From Perkinsus olseni (lineage: Eukaryota > Perkinsozoa > Perkinsida > Perkinsidae), in the NCBI GenBank assembly GCA_013115135.1, contig JABANP010000314.1, positions 1-60,441 of the forward strand: DNA of 60,441 nt. Reading direction: 5' to 3'. The stretch's first letter is position 1, and each line of letters starts with the position of its first letter. The translations under genes and the position numbers were made by a program. This document shows positions 30,665 through 42,608 of this stretch, piece by piece. The notes beneath the pieces are model-generated. The model had not been told where the DNA came from. It saw only the letters and a program-made list of their open reading frames with translations, and ran no database searches.

Positions 30665-32176
30665 ATGGCCCCCAAGGGTGGTAAACAAGATCGAGGGGCA
30701 GAGAAGGCGAAGATGAAGGCACGAGAGAGAGTCGCTGAGGATAAGACTTTCGGCCTCAAGAACAAGAACAAGTCTCACAAGGTCCAGAGGTACGCTACCA
30801 CGGCTGAGAGGATCTGGCGAACTTTTATCATTCTGAGCCTATGCCCTCAGGTATGTACAGGAAGTTCAGGCGGCCGCGAAGGCAAAGCCTGGTCAGCGGG
30901 GACCTCAGAAGAACGAGGTAATGGAAAGGTCGTGGGTTCGATCCGCGGTGGCATTGTTATTCATTGGACAGTTCGAGAAGCGGGAAGAGAAAAAGAAGGA
31001 GGAGCAACGGAAGTTCTTGCTGCAGTCTATCTTCTCCGGTGTGCAATTAGAGACTAAGAAGGATAAGAAGAAGGCTGCCAAGCAGAAGAAGAAGGAAGAG
31101 GTTAGACAGCTTCCCGACCGGTTTGTGTGTTGACGGTGAGAGTTTTAGGAGGAGAAGTACGGCAAGATCGATCTCTATTCTGATAACCGAGATAAGAAGG
31201 GAGAATCCGACGAGGAGAAGAAGGAGGATACTATGGACCACTGGGACCAGGCCAAGCTGGAACAAGTTATTAAAACTAAGCATAACGCTACTAACACGAA
31301 CAAGCCTACTGAGATTATCTGTAAATACTTCCTTGACGCTGTGGAGAAGGGTGTCTACGGATGGGTAGGTTACCGATAGCGGCGAGGGTCTGTCTACATT
31401 ATGGGTTTTGATCAGTTCTGGGTGTGTCCCAATGGCGGTGATAAGTGCAAGTATCGGCACGCTCTGCCTCCTGGATACGTGTTGAAGAAGAGGAAGACGG
31501 AAGATGATGATGACGATTACGATAACGGGCCGTCAATCGATGAGATCATCGAGCAGGAACGACAAGCCTTACCGGCTGGAGGTAGAAAGAGAGCATACCT
31601 AATGCACGCCCTCAACTCGGGGCAACTTCACGATGAACTCGACACTAGACTGGCAAACCAGGAATTTGCGCGATCTGTACTGGTTGGCTTGGACGAGTGG
31701 AGTTCTCTGCGTCCAAGGGCTTGTGGTCAGGAACTCCCGTCACACTCGAGACTTTCACAGCGTGGAAGAAGAAGAAGCAAGAGGAGAGGGAGGCAGAAGA
31801 GGAACGGAAGAAGCAGGAGCGCATCGCCCAGGCTAAGAAGGAGAAGCGGAGTGTCATGTCCGGAAGGTAAGCATGGCATTCACCAGTGCAACCCATTCGG
31901 GCCTGAGTTTCGGAACCAGCCACGTAGATATCATCGTTGCTCAGGGATCTCTTCACCTTCGATCCGACCTTGTTCGCCGATGACGAGGATGCTAGCTCGG
32001 ATTCTTCTGATGAGGAGGAGTCTGACGAGGAGGACAACGAAGTTGATGTACTACACGGTGATGAGAGTGGTTAATGGAGGGAATGTTCTCCTGTTCAGAC
32101 TCCCCAGCACGTCCTCCAGAGCACAGATGCCGCTGCCTTGTTCTCGAAGGATGAGGAACTGCCCGATGATGATTAA
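30665..32176 (+). CDS. ZC3H15: DFRP1 (ZC3H15/Tma46 family), partner of DRG1
   Basis: Eight exons: 30665-30789, 30851-30917, 30972-31100, 31149-31364, 31416-31581, 31731-31866, 31945-32047 and 32099-32176; phases agree, 339 residues. Start chosen at MAPKGGK, matching the family's N-terminal motif. Conserved blocks: Lys-rich N-terminus, LFSxx-like LLQSIFSGVQ, the DRG-binding region DTMDHWDQAKLEQVIKTKH, the CCCH finger region [20 protein letters not shown] then KCKYRHALPPGYVLK, and an acidic C-terminus. The first of the two CCCH fingers of the animal protein is absent; a Lys/Glu-rich stretch stands in its place. The family binds and stabilises DRG1 on ribosomes. Confidence 0.93.
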
Positions 32177-34270
32177 CTCATCAGCGGGGCCTAACTATCG
32201 CCGCTTATTGTACGATTCGGCAAGTTCATCTTCCTTATCAAATCTACTTTCACGTTCTTGGGTTGCCAAGTCACCGCACTCCTCAGTAGCATAAATACCA
32301 TGCCGATAAATACGATAATAGATACCCTCCTCCTGAGGCAAGAATGGATCGACCCTGAACACTATCGAACCGCCAAAGCGTTTCTCCCATCAAACTCGCT
32401 CATGACGACAGGCAAGATTTGCCCTCGGCCGTGGCGCTGAATTAGTAAGCGAATAACCTAACTATTGTGGCCATTCCTGGACGACGTCCCATCTGTATCA
32501 CAACCTTCACGACGGATTCGTATCTGCTATAAGTATCACTGCCTATCACTCGGAACGTCTCTTATGTGGAGAGCTCCAGCGTGGTAGCCGGAGGGAACCT
32601 AGCTGACGTAGCTGAACCTGGTGTGAAGTGGGGAGTCCGACGCGTTCGTTACCCACGCACGTTACACATGCACGCGTATATGAAGTTTGAGTTCGTTGCT
32701 ACTCATATTACCGCCATCATGACTCTCTCCAAAATCATCAATTTATCTTGCTCCTGGTTCACTCCCTCCACATGCCCTTGAGCCCAGCGACCGAGGGCAA
32801 GTGGGATCACTCTGTGTCTACTTCCCAGCAAACGAACTGGTCCGCGTCTGCCACTAGAACTAGACTCCGCAGGCAGAAATGAGCAAATTAGCGAGGCATG
32901 ATCATAGAATAGAGAGACTTTGAAACAACCACTTTCGCCAAAACCGACTTCAAGGCTCGAGTTGGAAGGAGGCAACTTCAATCTCGGGACTTCGGTATCT
33001 ACGCACAGGAGGCGATGAGGAGCAGCACCGATATCAGAGCGTTTCCCGGGAAGACCCATCATAGGGGCAAATGCAGGGTGACGCGACGGAGCCTTCGGAA
33101 TTACAGTGTGTAGAAATGCCGATTGATGTGAGCTCGGCGAAGTCCATGAAATCTTGCAGAGCTCGATCGTATGTCCCTGAGAAGCGTGACTGAGTGCAAA
33201 ACCCATAGACTCGGTATCAATTCTACGACTTGCTAGACCCGTACTACTTAGAAGGAGCTTCCTCAGGACGGTCGACATGGCCCTTGCCTACAAGGAATGA
33301 ACTACCCGAAGCTCGTAGCGTGACACCCACCGCTGGCATGATATGGCAACTTTCCACTTCCAGCTTCCTCTGCTGATACGACGCGGTTCGAGCACGATTA
33401 ATGATCAAGTCCAAGTCCGCATGATCGTGCCTGCTCAGAGTTTCCCGAGTAGTCGGCTCCTCTGGGGAACGCTCGTGACAATGCAGCACGCAGTGGCTCA
33501 CGTAAGAGCAGCGATGGCTGTTAGCTGATGGCCAACGGCCGTAGCTGGCTCTGGGAATAGGCCCGACACCTGAGACCCGGGCACTATAATGAGGCTGCTT
33601 AGGAGCTATCCGAGCTCACAAGCCTCGCCGAGTCGCCGAATACCTCTCCAGGTTGGAAGTTAACGAGATCTTTCCACCTGACCACACACCGTGTATTGCC
33701 ATTAAGTGTGTGTAACTCATTTCGGGACCGCCGCGCGAAGAGATGATAAATCGCAGATTGCTGCTTCCTAGGGAGCCCTCACTTCCAGAGAGCGGATTGG
33801 AGCAACCGACTCCTCGCTCGGTTGATGGCGACCTTCATCAAGACCAGGCCTTGGGCTAACCCGCCTTCCAACGTCACAGCTCGGAGCTGCTCCCTGAGGT
33901 CCTCGTGTCGAACTAACCAATTGCCGTCGCAGTCGGCTATCTTGGCCCTGAGTTCAAAACAGCCACTATTACCAATTCCAGAGTGCTTGAGTGGCACAAC
34001 GCGAGCTGCGATGTAGACAAATCAGATTCGTCCGTCCCCCACGCGTATTCCTTATCAATCTCCTCTAGTGCAAGCACGTCGTTCTCCGCCTGTCCGGCTT
34101 TGATCGCCCAACGCTGGTTCAGAACCTACAGAGGCACCAGACGTTGAGCGGCGTATGAACGTGAAATTCCGAGGATGATGCATCTCGCAGAGCAGCATCT
34201 TCGAGGAATTCTCTGGCACTCATCGTCCGCGGAGTGTGAGTTCGGAGTCGACCTCCATCATAAAAGTGCC
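32177..34270. other. No confidently resolved gene
   Basis: Minus-strand frames with real ATGs, at 33278-32703 (MSTVLRKLLLSSTG...), and open frames at 33501-33244 and 33997-33779 may be exons of an unrecognised gene, but I could not join them with consistent splice sites, and no domain is visible. The rest shows nothing I can name. Confidence 0.3.
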
Positions 34271-34931
34271 TTATTTTGAAAGCCTTACAGTGATAGCGTA
34301 ATGATGATCCTTCTGTTCGCGCCGCATCGTGGCGAGTAACTGAGTTGAGCTAAGTTCCAGGTCGAGCGATGACCGCAAGATGAGGTACACAGATATCGCG
34401 TGGCCAGCGACAGCGTCGAGATGAGCTACAGTGCGCACCTGTTCTCGAGTTCGGTGAACCTCCTTCGTAGTTCGGTCGAGTGTCGGAAGCTCTGCCCACC
34501 GCGTTAGAGCGTCCTTCAGTTCTTGATGTTGCATGTGTGATATCAGCGAATACAGGCGGCGTACCTGACGCAGTGCCTTTGCTGATATAACGAGTCGTGA
34601 CAACCGTGAGCGACATTGACCCTACTGTGCAGTCCAGGTAGGACATCAACGTCTGTGGAGGGAGGATATCGGTAGGTCCGACATCTTCTCGAGTTGCCTC
34701 AGAGTAAACCGAAGACTCCATACGATCCACGTTAGCATCAGGGACGAAGCTCGGGGCTCTCACGCCGTTATATTGCTGAGTAACAAACAGAGCGAGCCAG
34801 TATAAGCTCAAGCCCGGGAAGAATCTTACGGTGGCCGAGAGTGACTGACTGGTGACAAGGCCCGTAGGATAGCCCGGAGCCTGCAACTGGGCCGCAAATG
34901 GTTGAAAACGTTGGGAAGCACTCAAATCCAT
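34271..34931 (-). CDS. Hypothetical protein, two exons
   Basis: Exon 1 34931-34565 and exon 2 34521-34271 are joined across a 44-bp GT-AG intron with matching phase, giving 205 residues. Residues ~34-50 (RFFPGLSLYWLALFV) form one possible hydrophobic segment; the second half is helical and charged (ELKDALTRWAELPTLDRTTKE). A splice site GT near 34285 could extend the gene further. I do not recognise the family. Confidence 0.45.
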
Positions 34932-35326
34932 TAGAAACTGTGAGAACTGAGCAGGCTTATCGTAGGGGAGAGGTTTGCGTCATTACCTCTCTGCGCATCA
35001 CCAAGAACGGAACCGAGTTTCCCAAGCGGTGTAATAACGGTGCGACTCGCGCCGCGCAAGTACGACCCGAACCTGTCTGGGCCAGACGCCGAGCGCCCCG
35101 AGGTTACACTTGTCTCAAGTGACTCTGCAGTGATTCGATTGCCTTTGCCAATTCGCCAGCATTACCGAGGCGCTCGCGACAAACCGCACGCTCACTCGAA
35201 CTCTCGGCAAATCTTGCTCGGGTTTCGAGCGGGCATTTCCGACGGGAGCAGCGAAGGGCGCAGTGCGACCAGCGAGCCTCCTCAATGCTAACATCTCTTC
35301 CACCTTAGTGATATCAGATTCCATTT
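34932..35326. other. Intergenic, divergent promoters expected
   Basis: Lies between a minus-strand gene and a plus-strand gene. No motif stands out. Confidence 0.4.
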
Positions 35327-35979
35327 ATGCACGTCATGATGCATCTCTACATCGTCCTGACTGCTTTCCTTCGCTGCATGGCAGACGGCGAGAGCGTGGT
35401 GTTCAGCCCGTCAGCCATAGCGGCCATGAATCTGGATAAAACTCTGGACGAGCTCAATGAAGCCGAGGGCGAGTATCCCGCGACTATCCAGACCACTCAG
35501 CCCCCTACATTCAATCTCGCTGAGGTTGAGGGGATCAACCTGGGTCCGAGTCTGGATGTCTACGGTGAGCCTACCACGGCTACGACCGAGCCTAAGGAGG
35601 TCATGCCGAAGGTCGACCTCTCCGCGATAGAAGGTGTGAGCCTGGATAAGGTTCTTCTCTATCCGGAAGTCACCACGACGGCGGCCCCTGAGGCTGGAAG
35701 GACGTAATATCCATCTCGGACCCCTTCGCAGGCCGCTGCCTGTACATTGATTGGGCATTTTCATATCGCAGGTCCGCTGACGAAGCCGTCCAAGGTTCCA
35801 ATGGCGTCAACAACACTGGTTTACTAGTGGCGATACTGGTGCTGCTGCTATTGCTGCTAGCATCGTCGTGGTGTCAGTTCGGGCTCTTGGTGCGAAGACT
35901 CGGAAAAGAGCACGCAGAGGCAGAGGTGAGCTCCGCTGACAGCGTAGATTCACCGCAACTCAGGAGCGTGCTCTCATAG
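35327..35979 (+). CDS. Small type I membrane protein with repeated Thr-rich modules
   Basis: Exon 1 35327-35703 and exon 2 35772-35979, 68-bp intron, phase consistent, ~194 residues. A signal peptide (MMHLYIVLTAFLRCMADG) is followed by two or three related ~30-residue modules (NLAEVEGINLGPSLDVY, then DLSAIEGVSLDKVLLY), each leading into Thr/Pro-rich stretches (EPTTATTEP, PEVTTTAAPE) that could be O-glycosylated. A single transmembrane segment (GLLVAILVLLLLLLASSW) and a ~35-residue cytoplasmic tail follow. The topology is that of a surface receptor-like or mucin-like protein. No known family recognised. Confidence 0.7.
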
Positions 35980-36539
35980 TATGAGACTCATACTGTCGGC
36001 GTTACGCTGATCGAAGCTTCTGATATATGCACCCCCTCAGGTTATATCTGGCCCGGTCGCGGCCTCAATCGTCTAGAGCGGACGGCTCGACTTCGTGATT
36101 CAAGCCTTCCGAAGAAGTCATATCATTGCTAGCGTGGGTGTCGAGCGATGCATTAGTTGTTGAGTAGCACAGTTAAGACTAACCAGGATGGAGTTAGAGG
36201 AAGAGGGCAGCCAAGTAGCGCTATTCCAACATTGTAAATTGAGAGAACTGGAGACGTTCGGAGCCGCGTGCCCCGATAAAAGGGGCAAATTGCTCGGGTT
36301 GTTGTCGCTGTGCAACGTCCCCATATTATACCAGCCACGCCCAATTGGCGTCGCAGATGACATTGTCATCAATGACATACCTTGCCATGCCTACCACGAT
36401 GATGATGAAGATCATGCACCCACGAGCACGGCCCCCTCCGCGAAGACGAACCTGGTTCCGTGCCACTGGCTCGTCGAGCCACCTCCCAGCGAAATGATGA
36501 GGCCTAGGATTATTAGACTAATGAAGCAGAGGTACCGTA

Positions 36540-36590
36540 TCATGCCTAATTTACCAGCTCGATATTATCGAGCTGGTAAATCAGGCATGA
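36540..36590. repeat. 25-bp-arm palindrome, one mismatch
   Basis: Arms TCATGCCTAATTTACCAGCT... and its complement around a 1-base centre; a single T/C mismatch. Confidence 0.95.
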
Positions 36591-36614
36591 TGACGTTAAC
36601 AGTTGACAACCCGT

Positions 36615-36665
36615 TAATTCGATTCACTTCGATTCAACGTTTAACTCACCAAGTGAATCGAATTA
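36615..36665. repeat. Perfect 15-bp inverted repeat, 21-base loop
   Basis: TAATTCGATTCACTT at 36615-36629 and AAGTGAATCGAATTA at 36651-36665. Confidence 0.95.
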
Positions 36666-37069
36666 CATGTGGGAACGAACAGTTCGAGTCACCCGGAACA
36701 AGTTACCTCGGGACTCCTATCGTATGATGAGCGATCCGACGACATCGGGCCAATACACTACACGCAATGACATTGTACGATAGGTCAACCCTGGGAGCAG
36801 CTCACACGTCGCAAAAAACTCGAGAAGTTCCCAGGAGAAATTAACACATGAACATGAACCCAACAGAGAAAACATCTTCTGGCTATTGCTCATAAGCCGC
36901 TCCACCCATAGGTTGCGGGCATGCATATCAGCACATAGCAACTGTTCTATAAACAACGATGGTGACACATGCAGTGGATCTATTATAGACGCAGAATTGC
37001 CACCCAATTATATATTGTCCACAATGCTGAAGAGCGTCGTCACCAGATCCATCATTGAGAAATCGAGCC

Positions 37070-38307
37070 TCACGTCCTTGCGGGAGCGCCGAACTGCAAA
37101 CATAGTCTCGAGCGTAACATCCAAGTCGGATCCCCGAGCCTAAAATAGGAGGAAAGAATGTAGGGCGAATCGGGCAGCATAGTCCGTCGCGGGCCGTCGC
37201 TACAGTTTACGCAGAGACCGCGCCTCACCTCGACATAAGTGAGATTGCACGGACTCTGGCCATCCAGCAGATGGCGCTTTATCCAAGCATCGAAGCCGAA
37301 ACTCCCAGGCACACTCCCTCCGAGCATGAGAGATGTGAGGCCCTTCAGGTCGTCTGTCGGGAGACGATCGAACTCAGAATGGCTCAAAGGTGAGCATCCG
37401 GTAAGGCACAATGTCCGTAGAGCTGGGCAAAAATCTAAAATGGGAAGTGCACCCGCCGGCCACTGATACTCACTATCATTACCAGCCAGTCTACATCCGA
37501 GCTCCTCATCAAAGTCACACCGGTGAATGAGGAGATGCCTCAACCCCTTGACATTCTCGTTAGCGGAAGCAGTCAGCATCTCATCCATGCTGACGCGAGC
37601 TCTGAAGCTAGTGACCGCCCGATCTGAAGAGAGGAGCTCCCCAGGAGGTGCGATAGGTGCGCGAAAGATGGAGCTGTGCTTGTTCCGCCTCAGGACGTAG
37701 CGTAGGAACTCACTATCGAATATGGTGGCTCCAGATTTGTTCCGAGAGAAGAGCTCGAGCACTCTGAGGTAGGGCAGCTTTTGAAGTAGCTGTGAGATGG
37801 CCTCAATGACTTCCGATGATGGATGATAAGGATCCCTCTCAGGAGCTGGTAGTGATACTCTGAGCAAACAATTGGGAATAACAAAGCTCGCGGATGAGCC
37901 ATCAGCAATGGCCACCTCAACGACGTGAGCCTGCGAGGCAAAAGCCTGCTTAGCTTCCGCAGATCTGTGTGGGCATGAGAGAATATATCGATGCACATAC
38001 CATCGCCGTCCAGCTCACGAAGGCGTTTGCTAACCAAGCACCATAACGTGCAGGTTTGAGCAAAGCCTTCGAGCAGCTCAGTAAACGGGAGGTACCTACC
38101 AGAACCTATTACGAAGAGTAGAACGCAACGGAATGGGCTCAGCAGCAGACACTTCCAAACGGGTAGGACGCAGCCGCGGTCCTACTTGGCGATGAGCATG
38201 AGGACGTCCTCAGTGAGCTCCGAGGGATTGCAGAAGTCCGTCGGGGTGAACGGCGTTACTGCGTGATGGAGGTTTGCCGTTCTCTTCACGGCTGGCGAGC
38301 TGGACAT
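37070..38307 (-). CDS. F-box/LRR-like protein
   Basis: Exon 1 38307-38186, exon 2 38095-38001 and exon 3 from 37964 to about 37070. The first two exons splice into an F-box pattern: PSELTEDVLMLIAK, YLPFTELLEGFAQTC, LWCLVSKRLRELDGD. The third exon has leucine-rich, repeat-like blocks (QLLQKLPYLRVLELF, NVKGLRHLLIHRCDF, CPALRTLCLTGCSPL, DLKGLTSLMLGG). F-box proteins recruit substrates to SCF ubiquitin ligases through Skp1. The reading frame of exon 2 does not pass into the LRR frame at the 36-bp second intron; one base is out of step. The end near 37070 may be extended by further exons. Confidence 0.6.
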
Positions 38308-38489
38308 GATTGTTCTCTGTGAACCAAGCTTTCTGAAACGATCTGATGGGAGCTGCTTTCGTCAGATCGTACCAAACCCCAACCGGATTGGTAACACAAA
38401 ATGTTACTCGAGAGATGTCAGCTGATAAGGAAGATATAAAAACCTATAATGTTCTCAAGTCTACATCATTTGCCCTTGCCGATAAGTAC

Positions 38490-39281
38490 CTATACAGTCG
38501 AGCAATACCGCGAAGCCTACTTCGAAGACCTTGGCCCGAGCAGCTGAGCGACTCGGTCTAGGTACGGTATACTCACGTCTTTAGCCTCGTTAATTTTCGT
38601 GGCGATAAATGTGCTTCCGCCCTTGTCAGGATGGTTCGCTAGGAGGAGCTCTCTATGAGCCTGACAGTACTACCACTCAGTGTACAGCACGGAGTGACGA
38701 ATCGATGAGCAGCCGAGCGGCCCATCCCACCTTTCGGACATTCTCCTTCGATGCTCGAGCGATGCTGAGATTCAGAATCTTGCAAGCTTCACCCTGCAAC
38801 AGAAACGAGATAACAAACGATCCTAAATGGAGGATGGCGCAAACACACTCCACTTCGCCGCCGGCCGTTTCACCAGAACGCAGGTCCCTGCCGAAACGGC
38901 CGGTCGAAACGGCTGACCGGTAGAATATTCCCCCATCACCCGAGACATCTTCGACTCAAACCCGTCAAGGCCTCTAAGAGCCCGGAAGGTCGCCCAGGGT
39001 AACTTGGGTAGCACTATGTTCGAAGTAGCCGCCCATCTCATACCTGATCGTAAGACAGAGAAAAAAGCACGAAGTGGAGCGGAGAGAAACTGACCTTGCC
39101 GAACTGCCAACGCGCCAACGCCAAGGCCGAACAGTTGCCCGAACATTCGGAATTTGAATGGAAAGCCACCACCGTCGGGGGCGGAGAAAAAAACTATAAT
39201 AAGGAGAAACAGAACCAGTTGAGCTAGACCAGCAGAACCCAAGGCAGAAACAAAAGGAAACTCTGCTATTGTATAACACAT
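38490..39281 (-). CDS. TIM14/PAM18 (DNAJC19-type) mitochondrial import J-protein
   Basis: Five exons: 39281-39095, 39043-38940, 38793-38731, 38660-38577 and 38516-38490; all phases agree, 154 residues. An N-terminal hydrophobic segment ([14 protein letters not shown]) precedes a second weakly hydrophobic part; the family-specific stretch [16 protein letters not shown] follows, then the J domain with helix [16 protein letters not shown] containing the HPD motif, and [11 protein letters not shown]. The family stimulates mitochondrial Hsp70 at the TIM23 channel as part of the import motor. The start could be the later Met of [15 protein letters not shown], nearer the usual family length. The third intron exon boundary region (38861-38903) holds a hairpin. 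Confidence 0.88.
38861..38903. repeat. Intronic hairpin, 11-bp arms
   Basis: CCGGCCGTTTC and GAAACGGCCGG lie within the 146-bp intron 2 of the TIM14-like gene. Confidence 0.9.
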
Positions 39282-39564
39282 GAAGTGTCCTCACGCTGAG
39301 GGCCCGCAAGGCCCGCTGTCGCAACCTCATCGTCTTCTGTTACACCATCACCCTCGAGATTGAGAGCACTGGGCGGTGAGGGGCAACTGGGATGATCACT
39401 TTGAGGGGTTGGATGGTAACTGACAGTCCACCCGAAATGAAAAAGCCCACTGGACCCGGTCGTCAAACTCACATTCGGGTATCGCTCGGTGAAGGAGTCT
39501 TGAAGGACACCGTCCGTGCTCGTCCTTCTAAGAACACTGGCCACCTACCCGAAGTCCCCAACAC
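39282..39564. other. Intergenic
   Basis: No gene recognised between the two minus-strand genes. Confidence 0.4.
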
Positions 39565-42222
39565 CTAGAACGGCTCACCTTCCAATGGTGAAGGTACGGC
39601 GCAAGCTGTTGACTTGAGAATACCACGACCGATTGGCAGCGGCTGACCCTGCTCCAGAGTGCGCGTCTCCTGAATAGAGGAGAAAGAGGCTAAGCTAGAG
39701 AGTGGCGGCCTCGGTCTCACTTCACTCGGTACATCTCCGAATGGCCGGTCCTCCGGGATAGGGGACGTGTCAGGTAGCGGTGATTTATCGCACGGTATTC
39801 GGCGTCGTATCGTCCGGATGATCTCTCTAAGGGCGGACCGTCGATACTCTTCAAAAGAGAAGCGCAAACGCTCAGAAGATATAAAGAAGGCCCTCACTTC
39901 ACGAGGACCCGAGCGAGGGAAGAGGAGGCCTTGTTAGCTCCAAGTCCGAGGCGAGGAGTCAGTACCAACTCACCCAGCCATGATGGCCAGCCGGGGATTC
40001 CCCAGTCCGTGCTCGACGGTGATGTTCTCCAACACTATTACTATACCAGCCTTGAATGCGCACTGCACTACAGCGTCCCAGGCTTCCTAACAAGAGCCAG
40101 AGATGAGGAGAGGGAGTCCACTCAGAAGGGCAACAACCAGCGGCCCGCAGGAGATGACCAGCATGTATGAGCTCGCAGGCAGGCTCCCCTCTCGATGACA
40201 GCATTCCGCACTACCTCATCGTCCCCCAGACATCTCATCTCCTCCAACAGGCACCCCATGGCCACTAGCACCACATCTCGGTCATGAGAGTGATGAGTTA
40301 GAGCCTTAACGCACAAGTCAACCTGGCAACATCCCTCCCTCAGGATACATCAGAGCTGACTACGCTCACCGTGGCTGTCGCCAAGCGTAGATCTACTGCC
40401 CCAGGACGAAAAAGCTTAGGACACATGCAAGCGATGGACCACAGGCCAGCCTTCTGTACGCCTCCTTCGAAGGCTGACACAAAGCAATGAAGATGACGGA
40501 AAAAGGGACCCCTCCTTACGTAGAGCCCGGCAAACATCCTGGACCTGCTCCAGCAGCTGTATATTGATCTCACCCATCGCGTCAAGCAGGAGGGTAACTT
40601 CCACCTGACAGTTGTGCTCAGGGGAGCTCGATAGAGCCCCAGCAGAACTACCAGCATCCGTGGCACGACCCGCGCATGTTGCAGGGATTGGACAATGCTC
40701 CCCACCAATTCATCCGAGTCGGTAACACCCGAGGAGAAGCCTGAGCGAGGAAAGAACAACGCGTCCTCTACAATGGGAAATAGCCAAGCTCAGCATCGCC
40801 CCTTTCTACTACCAGATTCCCTCAATCGACGGAGGGCGAAGCATAGGTTCACACAGGCCTGCGGACGACTCTTGTTAGTTGCGAAACTGGAGGAAATCTG
40901 ATACGCGGAGTAGTGCATCTGCAATGATGAAGGTCAGCCATTACACTCCGTACAACGATACTCTCGGTGATGATTCCCTCCCGAAGGCAGTCTACCAGCA
41001 AACCCAGAGGGACCTAACAGGGTAGCACAGTGGAGACAAGGTTTCGACGTCGGAGTACCTCGAGCGTCTTCTGATCGCTTTCCATATCGGCTATGATAGT
41101 GATGATCTCTAATGCAACTCGAGGGGCATCTACCGACAGTAATCTGGCGATTCCTTCTCGAACCTAGACAGACCGAAGGACTCACCGAGCACTCAGAGCG
41201 AGTTCTGGTATACACCCCCTACCAGCCCCCCTAACGGCTCACCCAGGTGTTGAACCGGCGGTCAAGCTCATGCTCTTGGTCTGAGGGTGCTGCTAGGCGA
41301 AGGACGATGGACTTGAGCAAGCCGAGATCCACGATGCTGGCAACAATGGCTGTGGTCACTCGATCGTCGTCGCATAAGGAACCTGCACAGTAGTGGCTGT
41401 GATAACGATGATAACGATGACGGCCATAATAATGATGATGATGACAATAAGGACGTTGACAGCAATAAGGATGTTGTTGATGCTGATGTTGATGGGAAAC
41501 ATAATATCTTACAGAATACTCGACCGACGAGGTCAATGGCTAGCTGTTCCTCAATGAGAGCCTTCAGGATCTGCAGACCCCCAAGAGCTGTGAATGCAGC
41601 TCCTTGATGGCGAACCACCGGAACGAGGGAGGCCTATCAACCCTTAGGTATCGACGACCGCCGGAACGTAGGGACCCACCAAAGCCCGTCTAATGGTTGG
41701 AAGGTCTTCCGGGGTCTTCAGAGACGCTAGATGAGCCCGGAGCAGTCGATCTTCGGAGGCCTCCGCGGCGCACCCAGGTGACGGCGATGTGCCTGACACC
41801 ACCTCGTTCACAGAATCCCCCTACTAAGGCCTTCTGGAAGAGCCACCTTCATCGGGCTCCGACACCTTTCTGTCTCCGTCGTTTGGAATGCCCTTGGGCT
41901 CATGGACCGGCGAGAGAACTTCGGAGGAGCCTTCCTCTGCGCCGTCTTCAACTGCAGCTTCTCCGACCCTACCCGAACCCTCTGTCGGCACGTCCGGCTC
42001 CCTGTCGCTAATAATGGCGGCATCTTCGACCGTCGTCTCTGCTACCGCTCTTCTCGAACCTTGACATAGCCAACTCTCGTGCTGGGAAAGTGCAGCTGCT
42101 GAGGCGTCGTCACTTCGGGTTTCGGTGGAATCTTCTTCACACGTCCCGCCACTCGTACTGGCCTCCTCTCCCTTTAGTAGAGCCAGTTTATCAAGTAGCA
42201 AGTCACGATATTCTTCCAGCAA
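39565..42222 (-). CDS. Armadillo-repeat protein, many short exons
   Basis: At least nine exon-like blocks, each flanked by GT-AG introns, read as armadillo/HEAT helices in order on the minus strand: an acidic N-terminal part from 42222 (EEYRDLLLDKLALLKGEE), EDLPTIRRAL (~41700), RHQGAAFTALGGLQILKALI (~41600), VDLGLLKSIVLRLAAP (~41330), GIARLLSVDAPRVALEII (~41130), VEVTLLLDAMGEINIQLLEQ (~40600), GVQKAGLWSIACMC (~40450), LCVKALTHHSHDRDVVLVAM (~40310), AFKAGIVIVLENITVEHG (~40060), and a basic/Pro-rich C-terminus ending at 39565. Alternating helix pattern and small exons fit an armadillo solenoid of unknown partner. The exact start and some junctions are unresolved; the given ends are approximate. 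Confidence 0.6.
41394..41500. repeat. Trinucleotide-rich GAT/CAT low-complexity tract
   Basis: Interrupted GAT/AAT/GTT triplets, inside an intron of the armadillo gene. Confidence 0.85.
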
Positions 42223-42608
42223 CTTGCCGTTGAGGATAAAAGATATCTGAGAAAGCTCTGAGCATCTCCGCCACCCTCTACGGATCCACCCGAGCGCTAC
42301 TCCTCTCCACTGGAAAGTGACCTCTCCACTCGGAGTAGCTCTGCTTTGACGTCATCTATTATCACGCTAGGGTCGCGGAGAGAACTTATCCGCATAGGTT
42401 AATTGTATTTGAAAATGAACTGCAAGGCGATTCTCTGTAACTAAGGCGGACGGACGTCACCCCTCCCATGACGGTGAAACCCAACAGAAGAAGGATAGTA
42501 TCCTTGACATCAACAACCACAACATGTAGCATGCTTTAACACTTTATAAACAGTAATAACATGATTAATACTCAATACCACTCCATCCACAACTAAGACG
42601 CTAAGCTG
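42223..42608. other. Intergenic, includes the start of a duplicated block
   Basis: From about 42456 the sequence is a near-copy of 45023 onward (3' flank of the secreted paralogs). No gene seen before that. Confidence 0.6.

Larger units (their letters stand above)
35980..37069. other. Intergenic region with two long hairpins
   Basis: A plus ORF at 36188-36727 begins with a plausible protein (MELEEEGSQVALFQHCK, later acidic HDDDEDH) but its second half reads through the two palindromes described separately, so the true end is unclear. Nothing else supports a gene. Confidence 0.35.
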
